A DNA stretch of 64,000 nt, taken from positions 2,852,001-2,916,000 of the forward strand of contig NZ_CP072036.1 of assembly GCF_018847375.1 (NCBI RefSeq), read 5' to 3'. Each line of letters begins with the position of its first letter. Positions within the stretch are counted from its first letter, which is position 1. The stretch comes from Akkermansia massiliensis. Lineage in GTDB: Bacteria; Verrucomicrobiota; Verrucomicrobiia; Verrucomicrobiales; Akkermansiaceae. The notes under the pieces were generated by a model, which saw only the letters and a list, made by a program, of their open reading frames with translations, made no database searches and was not told where the DNA came from. The position numbers were made by a program, and so were the translations under genes. This document shows, piece by piece, positions 36,298 through 44,778 of this stretch.

Positions 36298-37430
36298 AGA
36301 TCCTGCACACCATCGCCTCCATGGCCTCCCAGTCCGGGGGAACCACGGCCTGCACCCGCGAACTGGTGCAGGCCCTGAACGACCTCGGCTGCGCTACGGA
36401 CATCCTCACCGTGGAAGACAGGGCCGGGAGTCCCGCGGAGGAGGAAAGCTCCTTCATCCGCGCCGTCCCCAACGACCTCCGCACCCCTCTGGGCATTTCC
36501 ATGAATCTGCGCCGCCGGCTCGGAGCCTGGCGGGACTACGACCTTTACCACACCAACGGCCTGTGGCTGGACGTCAACCACGCTACCTGCGCGCAAGCCC
36601 GGAAAACGCGCAAGCCCTGCGTGGCCTCCCCCCACGGCATGCTTTACCCGCAGGCGCTGGCCATCAAGCCGTGGAGGAAAAAGCTCATGCTGGCGCTGGG
36701 CCACCGCCGGGACCTGGCGCAGGCGGACTGCCTTCACGCCACCTGCCGGGAGGAAGCGCGGCACCTGCGCGAACTGGGCTTTGCCAACCCCATGGCGGTC
36801 ATCCCCAATCCGGTGGCCGTGCCTTCATGGATTGACCAGATCCGGCGGAGAGAGGGAGAGCGTTTCCGCGCCGGGTTCCTGGGCCGTTTCCACCCCATTA
36901 AAAATCTGGAAAGCCTCATCCGGGCCTGGGGCAGCCTCAACCTCCGGGACGCGGAGCTCCTTCTCATCGGGGACGGCCCGGAGGACTACGCAGCGCAGTT
37001 GAAACGGCTGGCGGCGGAAGTGGGCGGCCCCGGCATCCGCTTTACGGGCTTCGCCGCGGGGAGGGAGAAATACGAACTGCTCGCCTCGCTCAACGTCCTC
37101 TGCGCTCCCAGCCATCAGGAAAACTTCGGCATGAGCATTGCGGAAGGTCTGCTGGCGGGAACGCCCGTCATCGCCAGTAAAGGAACGCCGTGGGAGGAGC
37201 TGGATACCCGCCGATGCGGCTGGTGGCGCGACAACAGCCCCGCCGCCCTGGCCGCCGCGCTGGAAGAAGCCTTCAACCTCACGCCGGAGGAAAGCCGCGC
37301 CATGGGGGACCGCGGGCGCAGCCTCATCATGGAAACCTACGCCTCGCCCCAGGTGGCCGCCAGCATGAAACGCCTGTACCGTTACCTGCTGGGGCAGGAA
37401 CCCAAACCGGAATTCGTCGACCTTTCATGA
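36294..37430 (+). CDS. Family 4 glycosyltransferase
   Basis: The 378-residue enzyme starts at MKILHTIASMASQSGGTTAC, overlapping the previous stop as ATGA. The C-terminal domain includes FLGRFHPIKNLESLIRAW, LIGDGPEDYAAQL and EX7E in SHQENFGMSIAEGLLAGTPV. The SHGMLYPQALAIKPWRKKLM-type segment in the N-terminal half (with its PHG) is common in GT4 enzymes of colanic-acid and similar loci. The longer upstream frame lies inside the previous gene and is rejected. It is again coupled by ATGA overlap to the next gene. Confidence 0.92.
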   Translation: MKILHTIASMASQSGGTTACTRELVQALNDLGCATDILTVEDRAGSPAEEESSFIRAVPNDLRTPLGISMNLRRRLGAWRDYDLYHTNGLWLDVNHATCAQARKTRKPCVASPHGMLYPQALAIKPWRKKLMLALGHRRDLAQADCLHATCREEARHLRELGFANPMAVIPNPVAVPSWIDQIRRREGERFRAGFLGRFHPIKNLESLIRAWGSLNLRDAELLLIGDGPEDYAAQLKRLAAEVGGPGIRFTGFAAGREKYELLASLNVLCAPSHQENFGMSIAEGLLAGTPVIASKGTPWEELDTRRCGWWRDNSPAALAAALEEAFNLTPEESRAMGDRGRSLIMETYASPQVAASMKRLYRYLLGQEPKPEFVDLS

Positions 37431-38608
37431 ACCTCCTCTTTCTGCTTGGGAAATTCCCCTCCATAGGCGGCGTGGAAACCGTCACCGCCATTCTGGCGAA
37501 TGAATTCTCCGCACGGGGCCATGAGGTGCATGTGGTCTCCTTTGAACAAGTGACGGAGACGCCCTCTCCCGCGCTGGACAGCCGCGTCACCCTGCACCGG
37601 CTGGGCTATCCTGTCTCCAGCCAGGCCAATCTCGCCGCCCTCCGGGACCTCCTCTCCTCCCGCCGCATTGACATCGTCATCAACCAGTGGTGCCTGCCCT
37701 TCCACGTCACCCGGCTGTGCCGGAAGGCCATGCGGGGCCTCTCCTGCCGCCTGCTGGCCGTGCACCACAACGCCCCGGACTGCAACGCGCGGCTGGAAGG
37801 CCTCAGAATGCGCATGGCCCGGGCGGGGAATCCGGTAAACAGGGCCTTCCTGCGCCTCCTGCTGAAAGGCTGCGCCATGGCTACCGGGGCCAGCCTGCGC
37901 TACGTTTATGCCCATAGCGACCGTTACATCCTCCTTTCCGACAGCTTCCACCGGGCCTTCCGGAACATCACCGGACTGAAGAATACCGGGAAACTCCTGA
38001 CGATTCCCAACCCCGTCACCGTGGAAAACCGGGAATTCCGCTATGATCCGGCCTTCAAGAAGAAGGAGCTTCTTTTTGTGGGGCGGCTGGAACCCAACCA
38101 GAAGAGAGTCTCCCGCGTGCTGGAAACGTGGGCCCTGCTGGAACCCCGCTTCCCGGACTGGACCCTCCGCCTGGTGGGGGACGGCCCGGAAAAGGAGGCC
38201 CTTCAGGCATTCTGCGCGGAGCGCCGCCTGGAACGCGTCTCCTTTGAGGGCTTCCGGAATCCGGCCCCGTATTACGAACAGGCCTCCCTGCTCCTTCTGG
38301 CCTCGGAATACGAGGGACTGCCGCTCGCCGTGGTGGAGGGCATGTCCTTCGGCGCCGTGCCTCTTCTCTACGGGAGCTTCTCTTCCGCGTATGACCTGGT
38401 GGACCACGGGCAGAACGGCTGCATCCTGCCGGCGTCCGGCGGGTTCCAGGCGCGGCAGATGGCTGACATGGCCGCCGGGCTGATGCAGTCCCCCGCCGCC
38501 CTGGACGCCATGGCGCGGGCAGCCGCCGCCAAAAGCCGGAAATTCACTCGGGAACACGTCGTCCGCCAGTGGGAGGAAGTCTTCCGCAATAATACGCCCA
38601 CCCCCTAG
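37427..38608 (+). CDS. Family 4 glycosyltransferase
   Basis: The 393-residue enzyme starts at MNLLFLLGKFPSIGGVETV on an ATG overlapping the previous stop. The C-terminal domain has LFVGRLEPNQKRVSRVLETW, LVGDGPEKEAL, EGFRNPAPYYEQA and EX7E in SEYEGLPLAVVEGMSFG. It shares the EGFRNPAPYY block with the 28264 and 29415 products although six genes separate it from them, which suggests duplication followed by rearrangement within the locus. Confidence 0.92.
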   Translation: MNLLFLLGKFPSIGGVETVTAILANEFSARGHEVHVVSFEQVTETPSPALDSRVTLHRLGYPVSSQANLAALRDLLSSRRIDIVINQWCLPFHVTRLCRKAMRGLSCRLLAVHHNAPDCNARLEGLRMRMARAGNPVNRAFLRLLLKGCAMATGASLRYVYAHSDRYILLSDSFHRAFRNITGLKNTGKLLTIPNPVTVENREFRYDPAFKKKELLFVGRLEPNQKRVSRVLETWALLEPRFPDWTLRLVGDGPEKEALQAFCAERRLERVSFEGFRNPAPYYEQASLLLLASEYEGLPLAVVEGMSFGAVPLLYGSFSSAYDLVDHGQNGCILPASGGFQARQMADMAAGLMQSPAALDAMARAAAAKSRKFTREHVVRQWEEVFRNNTPTP

Positions 38609-38630
38609 CAGAACTTCATTCAGCCACCTC

Positions 38631-40211
38631 ATGGAACAGACACGGAAAAACACGGACACAGCGTTCACCATCAGCGGCAGGCTCCTGGCTTCCTGCGCCG
38701 TGGCCTATATGGTTCTGCCCACCATCCTCTTCCTGCTGGGCTGGGTCAGGCCCCTGTTCTCCGTTCCGGCGGCCATGGCCGTGGCGGCGGCTTCCGTCCT
38801 GCTGTGCGTGAAGCTCCCGGTCCCCACGCTTCACTTCACCAGGCGGCAGCTGGCCGTTTACCTCTGCGCCCTTCTTCTTTCCCTCCTGTGGCTGCTGGCG
38901 GGAGGAATAACGGGGGTGGCCCTCCAGCACGCGGACTTCGTGGTCCGCAACCCCATTTACGAAACACTCATCCGGTGCGACTGGCCGCTGGCGGAAGCGG
39001 ACGGCAGGCACTTCATCTACTACCTCGCCTTCTGGCTGCCTCCGGCCCTGATATGCAAATGCTTCTCCTGGTCGGACGTCTTCATCGTCAACTATGTCCT
39101 GACCGCCTGGATTGAACTGGGCCTGGCGCTGGCGCTCACGGTCCTCTGGGGCAAATTCCGCATGGCCACCCTGCTCTTCCTGGTCCTGCTCATCTTCCAG
39201 GGCCCGCTGGACGGCGTGGTCAGATGGAGCGTTCATTTATTCAACCCGCAGGGGCAGACGGCCCATGAACTCTACCTGACGGTGCTGGCCTTCTTCGGCG
39301 GCGTGGCCCCCACCATGCAGCTCCATTACACCTTCCACCACACCACGCTGCTGTGGCTGTTCCTCGCCATGGCGGTTGCCTGGGACATACCGCCACGGCA
39401 CCAGCTCTTCCTGGCCTCCCTGTGCCTGCTGGCCTCCCCCATCGGTTCGCTGGGCCTGCTGGTCTTCATTGCCGTCCGCGCGCTGGTCCGCCGCATTCCC
39501 GCCAGGCAGTACTTCTCCTCCTGGACGGTGCTGGCGGGCGGCGCGCTCGTCCTGCTGGCCGGAATCTACTTCACGAGCAGCAACGGGAACAACCGCATCC
39601 GCCTGACCTGGGAGGACTCCCCCTTTGACCTGCTCCGGCACGGCGGCTGGAAATTCTGGGGCGCGCTGGCCGGGTCCTGGCTGCTGACGGTCGGCGCTCC
39701 GGCGGTCCTCCTGTTCCGCCGGTTTAAAAAAGACGACCTCTTCTGGACCGCGCTGGCCGTTCTGACCCTCACCTACTTCATTTACATAGGTTCCGTGGGC
39801 GGCTACAATGAGTTCTGCTACAAGGCCTCAAGCGTCAGCTTCTTCTGCCTGGCCCTCCTTTTCACCCGCATCTTTGCGGAGCCGGTGGGCACCCGCCCGT
39901 GGCGCGCATGGTGCGTCTGCTATCTGGCGCTGGCGGCCCTGCCCAGCCTCTCCGTCTTCGCCAAGGCCGCGCCCACGCTCGCCTTCACGGAATCCGCGCG
40001 GCTTGCCAACATGCAGCGTCTGTGGGAGGGCCACCTCCACCACCCGGAGCATCCCTGGAACGCCCCGCTATGGGGCAGCGGAGAGGGAGCCGCCTTCCGG
40101 GCCGCCTATTTCCAGAAAGCAGGGGAATCCGCGGACGGCCCCCTGCGCCCCTTCTCCACCGGAATGAGAACAGACGCGGAACCTTCCGCCGCTCCGGCCT
40201 CCCGGCCCTGA
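38631..40211 (+). CDS. Polytopic membrane protein of the polysaccharide locus
   Basis: The 526-residue protein has about eleven or twelve predicted membrane helices. A loop after the second or third helix (about residues 95-135) contains NPIYETLIRCDWPLAEADGR and HFIYYLAFWLPPAL, an arrangement seen in GT-C-like and some polymerase proteins. The C-terminal 80 residues are soluble and Pro/Ala-rich. I do not recognise a specific family. Given its location it could be a second polymerase/ligase, a lipid-linked GT-C transferase, or a transporter. It lies 22 bp past the preceding stop. Confidence 0.6.
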   Translation: MEQTRKNTDTAFTISGRLLASCAVAYMVLPTILFLLGWVRPLFSVPAAMAVAAASVLLCVKLPVPTLHFTRRQLAVYLCALLLSLLWLLAGGITGVALQHADFVVRNPIYETLIRCDWPLAEADGRHFIYYLAFWLPPALICKCFSWSDVFIVNYVLTAWIELGLALALTVLWGKFRMATLLFLVLLIFQGPLDGVVRWSVHLFNPQGQTAHELYLTVLAFFGGVAPTMQLHYTFHHTTLLWLFLAMAVAWDIPPRHQLFLASLCLLASPIGSLGLLVFIAVRALVRRIPARQYFSSWTVLAGGALVLLAGIYFTSSNGNNRIRLTWEDSPFDLLRHGGWKFWGALAGSWLLTVGAPAVLLFRRFKKDDLFWTALAVLTLTYFIYIGSVGGYNEFCYKASSVSFFCLALLFTRIFAEPVGTRPWRAWCVCYLALAALPSLSVFAKAAPTLAFTESARLANMQRLWEGHLHHPEHPWNAPLWGSGEGAAFRAAYFQKAGESADGPLRPFSTGMRTDAEPSAAPASRP

Positions 40212-40245
40212 ACGCCTTTCACCATTCAAACGACATCCTCCCGCC

Positions 40246-40785
40246 ATGAACCTGTCCCGTTACCAGGAACACTACTCCCTCAGCCACCGCCTCAAACGGT
40301 ACGGCTGGTACGTCATCAACCGGACCCTCTTCCGGATGATGGCCACCAACGCCATGAAGGTGCCCCGGAATCTGCTGCTGCGCCTGTTCGGGGCAAAAAT
40401 ACCGCTCGTCTCCCTCGTGTACCCCAGCAGCAGGATATGGGCGCCGTGGAACCTCTCCATGGGGGAATACGCCTGCATCGGCCCAGATACGGAAATCTAC
40501 AACAAGGCCCCCATCTCCATCGGCAGCCACGCCGTCATCTCCCAGGGAACCTTCCTCTGCACGGCCTCCCATGACATTTCAGACCCCGGCCACGCCCTCG
40601 TCACCGCCCCCATCACCGTGGAAGACCGGGCCTGGGTGGCGGCGCAGGCCTTCGTGGGCATGGGGGTGACAATAGGCACGGGAGCCGTGGTGGGAGCCCG
40701 CAGCGCCGTCTTCAGGGACGTGGCCCCATGGACGGTGGTGGGCGGGAATCCGGCCAAGTTCATCAAACAACGCACGCTCCGCTGA
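40246..40785 (+). CDS. Left-handed beta-helix O-acetyltransferase (WcaF-like)
   Basis: The 179-residue protein has the hexapeptide-repeat pattern from about residue 60 onward: IWAPWNLSMGEYACIGPDT, APISIGSHAVISQGTFL, then VTIGTGAVVGARSAVFRDV. The catalytic His is in TASHDISDPGH, matching the colanic-acid acetyltransferase WcaF group. The C-terminal VGGNPAKFIKQR is the usual family ending. It transfers acetyl from acetyl-CoA to a sugar of the repeat unit in the cytoplasm, probably as a trimer. Confidence 0.92.
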   Translation: MNLSRYQEHYSLSHRLKRYGWYVINRTLFRMMATNAMKVPRNLLLRLFGAKIPLVSLVYPSSRIWAPWNLSMGEYACIGPDTEIYNKAPISIGSHAVISQGTFLCTASHDISDPGHALVTAPITVEDRAWVAAQAFVGMGVTIGTGAVVGARSAVFRDVAPWTVVGGNPAKFIKQRTLR

Positions 40786-40788
40786 ACC

Positions 40789-41637
40789 ATGCTCGACCTC
40801 TCCGTCATCATCCTTGCCAAGAATGAGGAACTTCACATCCGCCGCTGCCTGGAGAACATCCTCCCGGCGGCCAAAGAAGTTTTCGTCATTGACTGCTTTT
40901 CCACGGACAACACCGCCGCCATCTGCCGGGAATACCCCCACGTGCAGGTCCTCCAGCACGAATGGCCCGGCCTCTACGCCCCGCAGTTCAACTGGGCGCT
41001 GGACCACTGCCCCATCACCACCGCCTGGGTTCTGCGCCTGGACGCGGACGAGTGGTTCATGCCGGAAGCCCTGGAGGAACTGAAGGAAAAATTGCCCGCC
41101 CTTCCCCCGGACGTCACCGGAGTCATCCACAAGCGCAGGCACATCTTCCTGGGCCGGTGGATGAAGCACGGCGTTTACCCGGTCAAGCTGCTGCGCCTGT
41201 TCCGTTACGGAGCGGCCAGATGCGAACAGCGCCATATGGACGAGCACATGGAGCTCAGCCGCGGGCGCGCCGTGGAATTCGAGCACGACTTCGTGGACGA
41301 GAACCTGAACGGACTGGGCTGGTGGGCGCACAAGCACGTGGACTACTCCGCCCGGGAGCTGGCTGACCTGGAAGACATTCTTTCCTCCGCTGCGGCGGAC
41401 TCCGGCATCAACGGGCAGGCGGAAAGGAAGCGCGCCATGAAGGAACGCTACGCCCGGCAGCCTCTCTTCTGGCGCTCCTTCGCCTACTTCTGCTACCGCT
41501 ACTTCCTCAAGCTGGGTTTTCTGGACGGACGGGAAGGATTTTTGTGGCATTTCATGCAGGGTTGGTGGTACAGGACCCTCGTGGACGCCCGGCAATTTGA
41601 GAAACAGAAAAAAGGCTCCGGCAAGACGGCGCGCTGA
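40789..41637 (+). CDS. Family 2 glycosyltransferase (WaaE/KdtX-like)
   Basis: The 282-residue protein has LSVIILAKNEELHIRRCL at the N terminus, FVIDCFSTDNT, and RLDADEWF with the DxD metal site. KNEExxIxxCLxxI and D(A)DEWF are typical of the LPS core WaaE/KdtX subgroup. The KRRHIFLGRWMKHGVYP segment is also characteristic. It starts 3 bp after the acetyltransferase stop. The donor sugar is unknown. Confidence 0.92.
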   Translation: MLDLSVIILAKNEELHIRRCLENILPAAKEVFVIDCFSTDNTAAICREYPHVQVLQHEWPGLYAPQFNWALDHCPITTAWVLRLDADEWFMPEALEELKEKLPALPPDVTGVIHKRRHIFLGRWMKHGVYPVKLLRLFRYGAARCEQRHMDEHMELSRGRAVEFEHDFVDENLNGLGWWAHKHVDYSARELADLEDILSSAAADSGINGQAERKRAMKERYARQPLFWRSFAYFCYRYFLKLGFLDGREGFLWHFMQGWWYRTLVDARQFEKQKKGSGKTAR

Positions 41638-41660
41638 CCCCCATTTCTTCCCGCTTTTCC

Positions 41661-42665
41661 ATGAATCCCTTCTTTTCCATCATCATTCCCGTTTACCGTT
41701 CCGGCCCCTTTCTCCGGGATTGCCTGGATTCCGTCAGGAACCAGGCCATGACGGACTGGGAATGCATCTGCATCAATGACGGCTCTCCGGACGGGAGCGG
41801 CGCCATTCTGGACGAATACGCCCGGAAGGACGCGCGCTTCACTGCCATCCACCAGGAAAACCGCGGCGTGAGCGCCGCCCGCAACGCGGGCCTTTCCCGG
41901 GCGCGGGGAACCTGGACCGCCTTCGTGGACGGGGACGACTCCGTGGAGCCGGACATGCTGGCCTGCCTTCATGACGCCGCCCTCCGCACGCCGGAAGCCG
42001 CGCTCCACTGCTACGGAATCAGCAAGGACTTCCACACGGGCTGCCGCCTTACCCGCACGGAAACCGCGCTGCCCAGCCGGGACCAGTACATTCCCGCGGA
42101 AGAAACGGGCGCCTTCCTGCGCTACCTGCTGACCAGCCTGGACATGGAATCCTCCTGCAACAAACTGTTCCGCACGGAGCTTCTGGAAAAAAACGGCATC
42201 CGCTTCAACGCCTCCGCGGTGGTGTTTGAGGACTTCCAGTTCGTCCTGGACTACCTCTCCGCCTGCGCTCCGGGCATCAGCCTGGTGAAAAGGGCCTTCT
42301 ACCACTACCGGGCGCGGGAGGAGGAAAACGGCGCGGCCAAGCGCAGCCGCTTCAACCTCGTGCAGGACATAGACATGCTGGCAGCCAAATTCCTGGCGTG
42401 GACGGACACGCTGGCCCTCCCGCAGGAAGACGTTCCCGTGGTCAAAGGCTACATCCTGCAAAAAATCAACGTGATCTTCCACGCCCTCCAGCAGCAGTCC
42501 TACGCCGCCCGCAAGGCGGTGTTCCGGGACTTCCTCTCCAGCGGACTGGCCGCGCGCGGAGCTGACCTGCGCCTGTGCGGCCCCTACTTCCACCTGGTCT
42601 GCCGCCTGCTGGCCGCACGCAGGTACCGCATGGCCCATCTCCTGCTGAAAACAAGGCATCTTTAA
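41661..42665 (+). CDS. Family 2 glycosyltransferase
   Basis: The 334-residue enzyme starts MNPFFSIIIPVYRSGPFL, then shows INDGSPDGSG and FVDGDDSVEPDML, where the DGDD is the metal-binding site. A stretch of about 40 bp near 41803-41845 (GAILDEYARKDARF) is almost identical to the corresponding part of the gene at 43749, although the rest differs. The C-terminal half is helical and variable, as in EpsJ-like enzymes. Confidence 0.92.
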   Translation: MNPFFSIIIPVYRSGPFLRDCLDSVRNQAMTDWECICINDGSPDGSGAILDEYARKDARFTAIHQENRGVSAARNAGLSRARGTWTAFVDGDDSVEPDMLACLHDAALRTPEAALHCYGISKDFHTGCRLTRTETALPSRDQYIPAEETGAFLRYLLTSLDMESSCNKLFRTELLEKNGIRFNASAVVFEDFQFVLDYLSACAPGISLVKRAFYHYRAREEENGAAKRSRFNLVQDIDMLAAKFLAWTDTLALPQEDVPVVKGYILQKINVIFHALQQQSYAARKAVFRDFLSSGLAARGADLRLCGPYFHLVCRLLAARRYRMAHLLLKTRHL

Positions 42666-42714
42666 CGCCTCATGCGCCACTCAACCGTTTTTTTCCGCCG
42701 CCCATTTTCCAGCC

Positions 42715-43752
42715 ATGCAAGCAGCCATTGACAGCGCCATTCCCCCGCCCGCAGCCGCGCCCGGCAGGGGCCGGATTCCGCAAGTGGACTACCTCAAGGG
42801 AATTCTCATCACCCTGATGGTCCTTTTCCACCTGTCCTGGTTCTCCACGCACTACCTGGACGTCACGCGGTACGTGTACGTCTTCCACATGTCCGGCTTC
42901 ATCATCCTTTCCGGCTTCTTCGCCAATACCGGCAAGACTCCGGGCCAGTTCCTGAAAACGTGGCTGGGCATTCTGGCGCCGTACCTGGTCTTTGAATCGC
43001 TGTACTACCTGGCCCTGTCCCATCTGCCCGCCTCCGTTCCCGCCAGCAACCGGCTGGACCCGGCGTTCCCCGCCTTCTGGAAGGCGCTGCTGCTGGCCCC
43101 CGCCGGAACGTACTGGTACCTCTACCTGCTGGCCGTGTGCCAGCCCGTTTACTACGCCGTCTCCCGCATTCCTCGCCTGTCCCCTCCGGCCCGGCTGGTC
43201 GTATGCGCCGCCCTCCTGGCCGCCGTCTCCTGGTTCAATCCGGCGTTCCAAATAATTCACGCCGCTTACTTTCTCCTGGGGGCTTTCTTCCGGATGACCG
43301 GGCTCCCCATCCTGAAATGCTTCTTCCCCACCCTGTGGGCGGCTGTCCCCGCCGCCGCGCTCTGCCTCCTTTTCCCCCTCCCCGCCCGGGACAGCATGCT
43401 GGGGCTCTGCCTCTGCATGCTCACGCTCAGCTTTCTGGTAAAAACCTGCGATTCCGCAGGCAGGGCCATCCGGGAACTGTTCGCCTACCTGGGCAGGAAT
43501 TCCCTGTCCATCGTCATCTTTTCCCCCGCCTTCACGCTCCTGTGCAAGCCGCTGGTACCGGTGCTGGCCTTTGATTCCAGCAGAATCTGCTTTGCCGCCC
43601 TGTCCGTGGCGCTGGTGCTGGCGGCCTGCCTGGGAGTCACCAGATTATGCGATGCCCTGGGCTGGAGCAGGTTCCTGTTCCTCAAAAAGAAGATGTACTC
43701 CCCCCTCGCCCTTTCCGTTGAACCCGCCGCCCCCCTGACTTTCCCTTCATGA
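42715..43752 (+). CDS. Acyltransferase-3 family membrane protein
   Basis: The 345-residue protein has about ten transmembrane helices. The first helix contains the family motif in variant form, RIPQVDYLKGILITLMVLFH, and is followed by HMSGFIILSGFFANT, typical of fucose 4-O-acetylase-like members. It probably acetylates the polymer or the lipid-linked unit in the inner membrane. Its stop overlaps the next start (ATGA). Confidence 0.88.
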   Translation: MQAAIDSAIPPPAAAPGRGRIPQVDYLKGILITLMVLFHLSWFSTHYLDVTRYVYVFHMSGFIILSGFFANTGKTPGQFLKTWLGILAPYLVFESLYYLALSHLPASVPASNRLDPAFPAFWKALLLAPAGTYWYLYLLAVCQPVYYAVSRIPRLSPPARLVVCAALLAAVSWFNPAFQIIHAAYFLLGAFFRMTGLPILKCFFPTLWAAVPAAALCLLFPLPARDSMLGLCLCMLTLSFLVKTCDSAGRAIRELFAYLGRNSLSIVIFSPAFTLLCKPLVPVLAFDSSRICFAALSVALVLAACLGVTRLCDALGWSRFLFLKKKMYSPLALSVEPAAPLTFPS

Positions 43753-44771
43753 CCCCGGACGCGCACATCCCCCTGTTCAGCATCATCATCCCGGTGTACC
43801 GGAATGAAAAGCAGCTTGCGGCCTGCCTGGACTCCATCAGGAAACAGACCCTGGCGGACTGGGAATGCCTCTGCATTGACGACGGCTCTACGGACGGCAG
43901 CGGCGCGATTCTGGATGAATACGCCCGGAAGGACGCGCGCTTCCGCGTCATCCACAAGCGGAATGAAGGGGTGTCCGCGGCGCGCAACCTGGGGATAAGC
44001 CTGGCGCATGCCCCGCATCTGGCGTTTGTGGACGCGGACGACCGGCTCCTCCCGGAAACGCTCCAGGCCTGCCATGAAACGATGCGGGAGACCGCAGCGG
44101 ACATGGTCGTCTTCGGCGCAAGCCTCGTTTCCTGCGCGGCGGAATGGACGGGCTTCATGTCCCCCTCCATCCGCCCCCTGCCTCCGGATTCCACGGCTGT
44201 TTTCCACGCGGGAACACCGTTTGTGGAAAACAACAACATTCCGGCCTGCTGGGCCAAGATATATAAAAAGGAAATTCTGGTTAAAAATAAAATTAAATTC
44301 CCGGAAAACGTCAAATTTGCGGAAGATCTTTATTTCACGGCGCAATGTTTCTGCCATTGCAGCTCCGTAACCGTCATCAACAAGCCTTTTTATCAATATT
44401 CCGCCGACGGGGAAACAGGGGTTACCAGCAATTTCTTCAACCGGAAAAGGCCTCTGGAGGATTACATGAACGCCCTTCGCGCCATCCTGGACCTGAGCAA
44501 CTGCATTGACGGGCGTTCCCCGTACAGCAGCAACTATTTCCAGCGGAGCCGGAGCCTCCTGGTCCTGTTCAGGCTTTGCTATGCCAACTATAAACTTCTT
44601 GCGGATAGAATAAAAAGCCTTTACCCCGACCGGGAAAAGGCCATACGGAAAGAAGCTTTTTCCGCCTTAAAAAAATATGTGACGCTTGCCAACCTGCCGC
44701 GGATACTTTACTTTTCCCTCAAATCAAATTACGGGCACCTGCTCGGGAACCTGCTGGCCAACAAGAAATAA
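43749..44771 (+). CDS. Family 2 glycosyltransferase with a composition shift
   Basis: The 340-residue enzyme has PLFSIIIPVYRNEKQL, IDDGSTDGSG, and FVDADDRLLPETL with the DADD metal site. The first two thirds have the usual high-GC codon use, but from about 44255 onward the sequence becomes much richer in A and T (codons such as AAA, ATA, TTT and AAT). This suggests a mosaic gene made by recombination between related transferases. It is followed 7 bp later by the flippase gene. Confidence 0.9.
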   Translation: MTPDAHIPLFSIIIPVYRNEKQLAACLDSIRKQTLADWECLCIDDGSTDGSGAILDEYARKDARFRVIHKRNEGVSAARNLGISLAHAPHLAFVDADDRLLPETLQACHETMRETAADMVVFGASLVSCAAEWTGFMSPSIRPLPPDSTAVFHAGTPFVENNNIPACWAKIYKKEILVKNKIKFPENVKFAEDLYFTAQCFCHCSSVTVINKPFYQYSADGETGVTSNFFNRKRPLEDYMNALRAILDLSNCIDGRSPYSSNYFQRSRSLLVLFRLCYANYKLLADRIKSLYPDREKAIRKEAFSALKKYVTLANLPRILYFSLKSNYGHLLGNLLANKK

Positions 44772-44778
44772 ATTCCAC

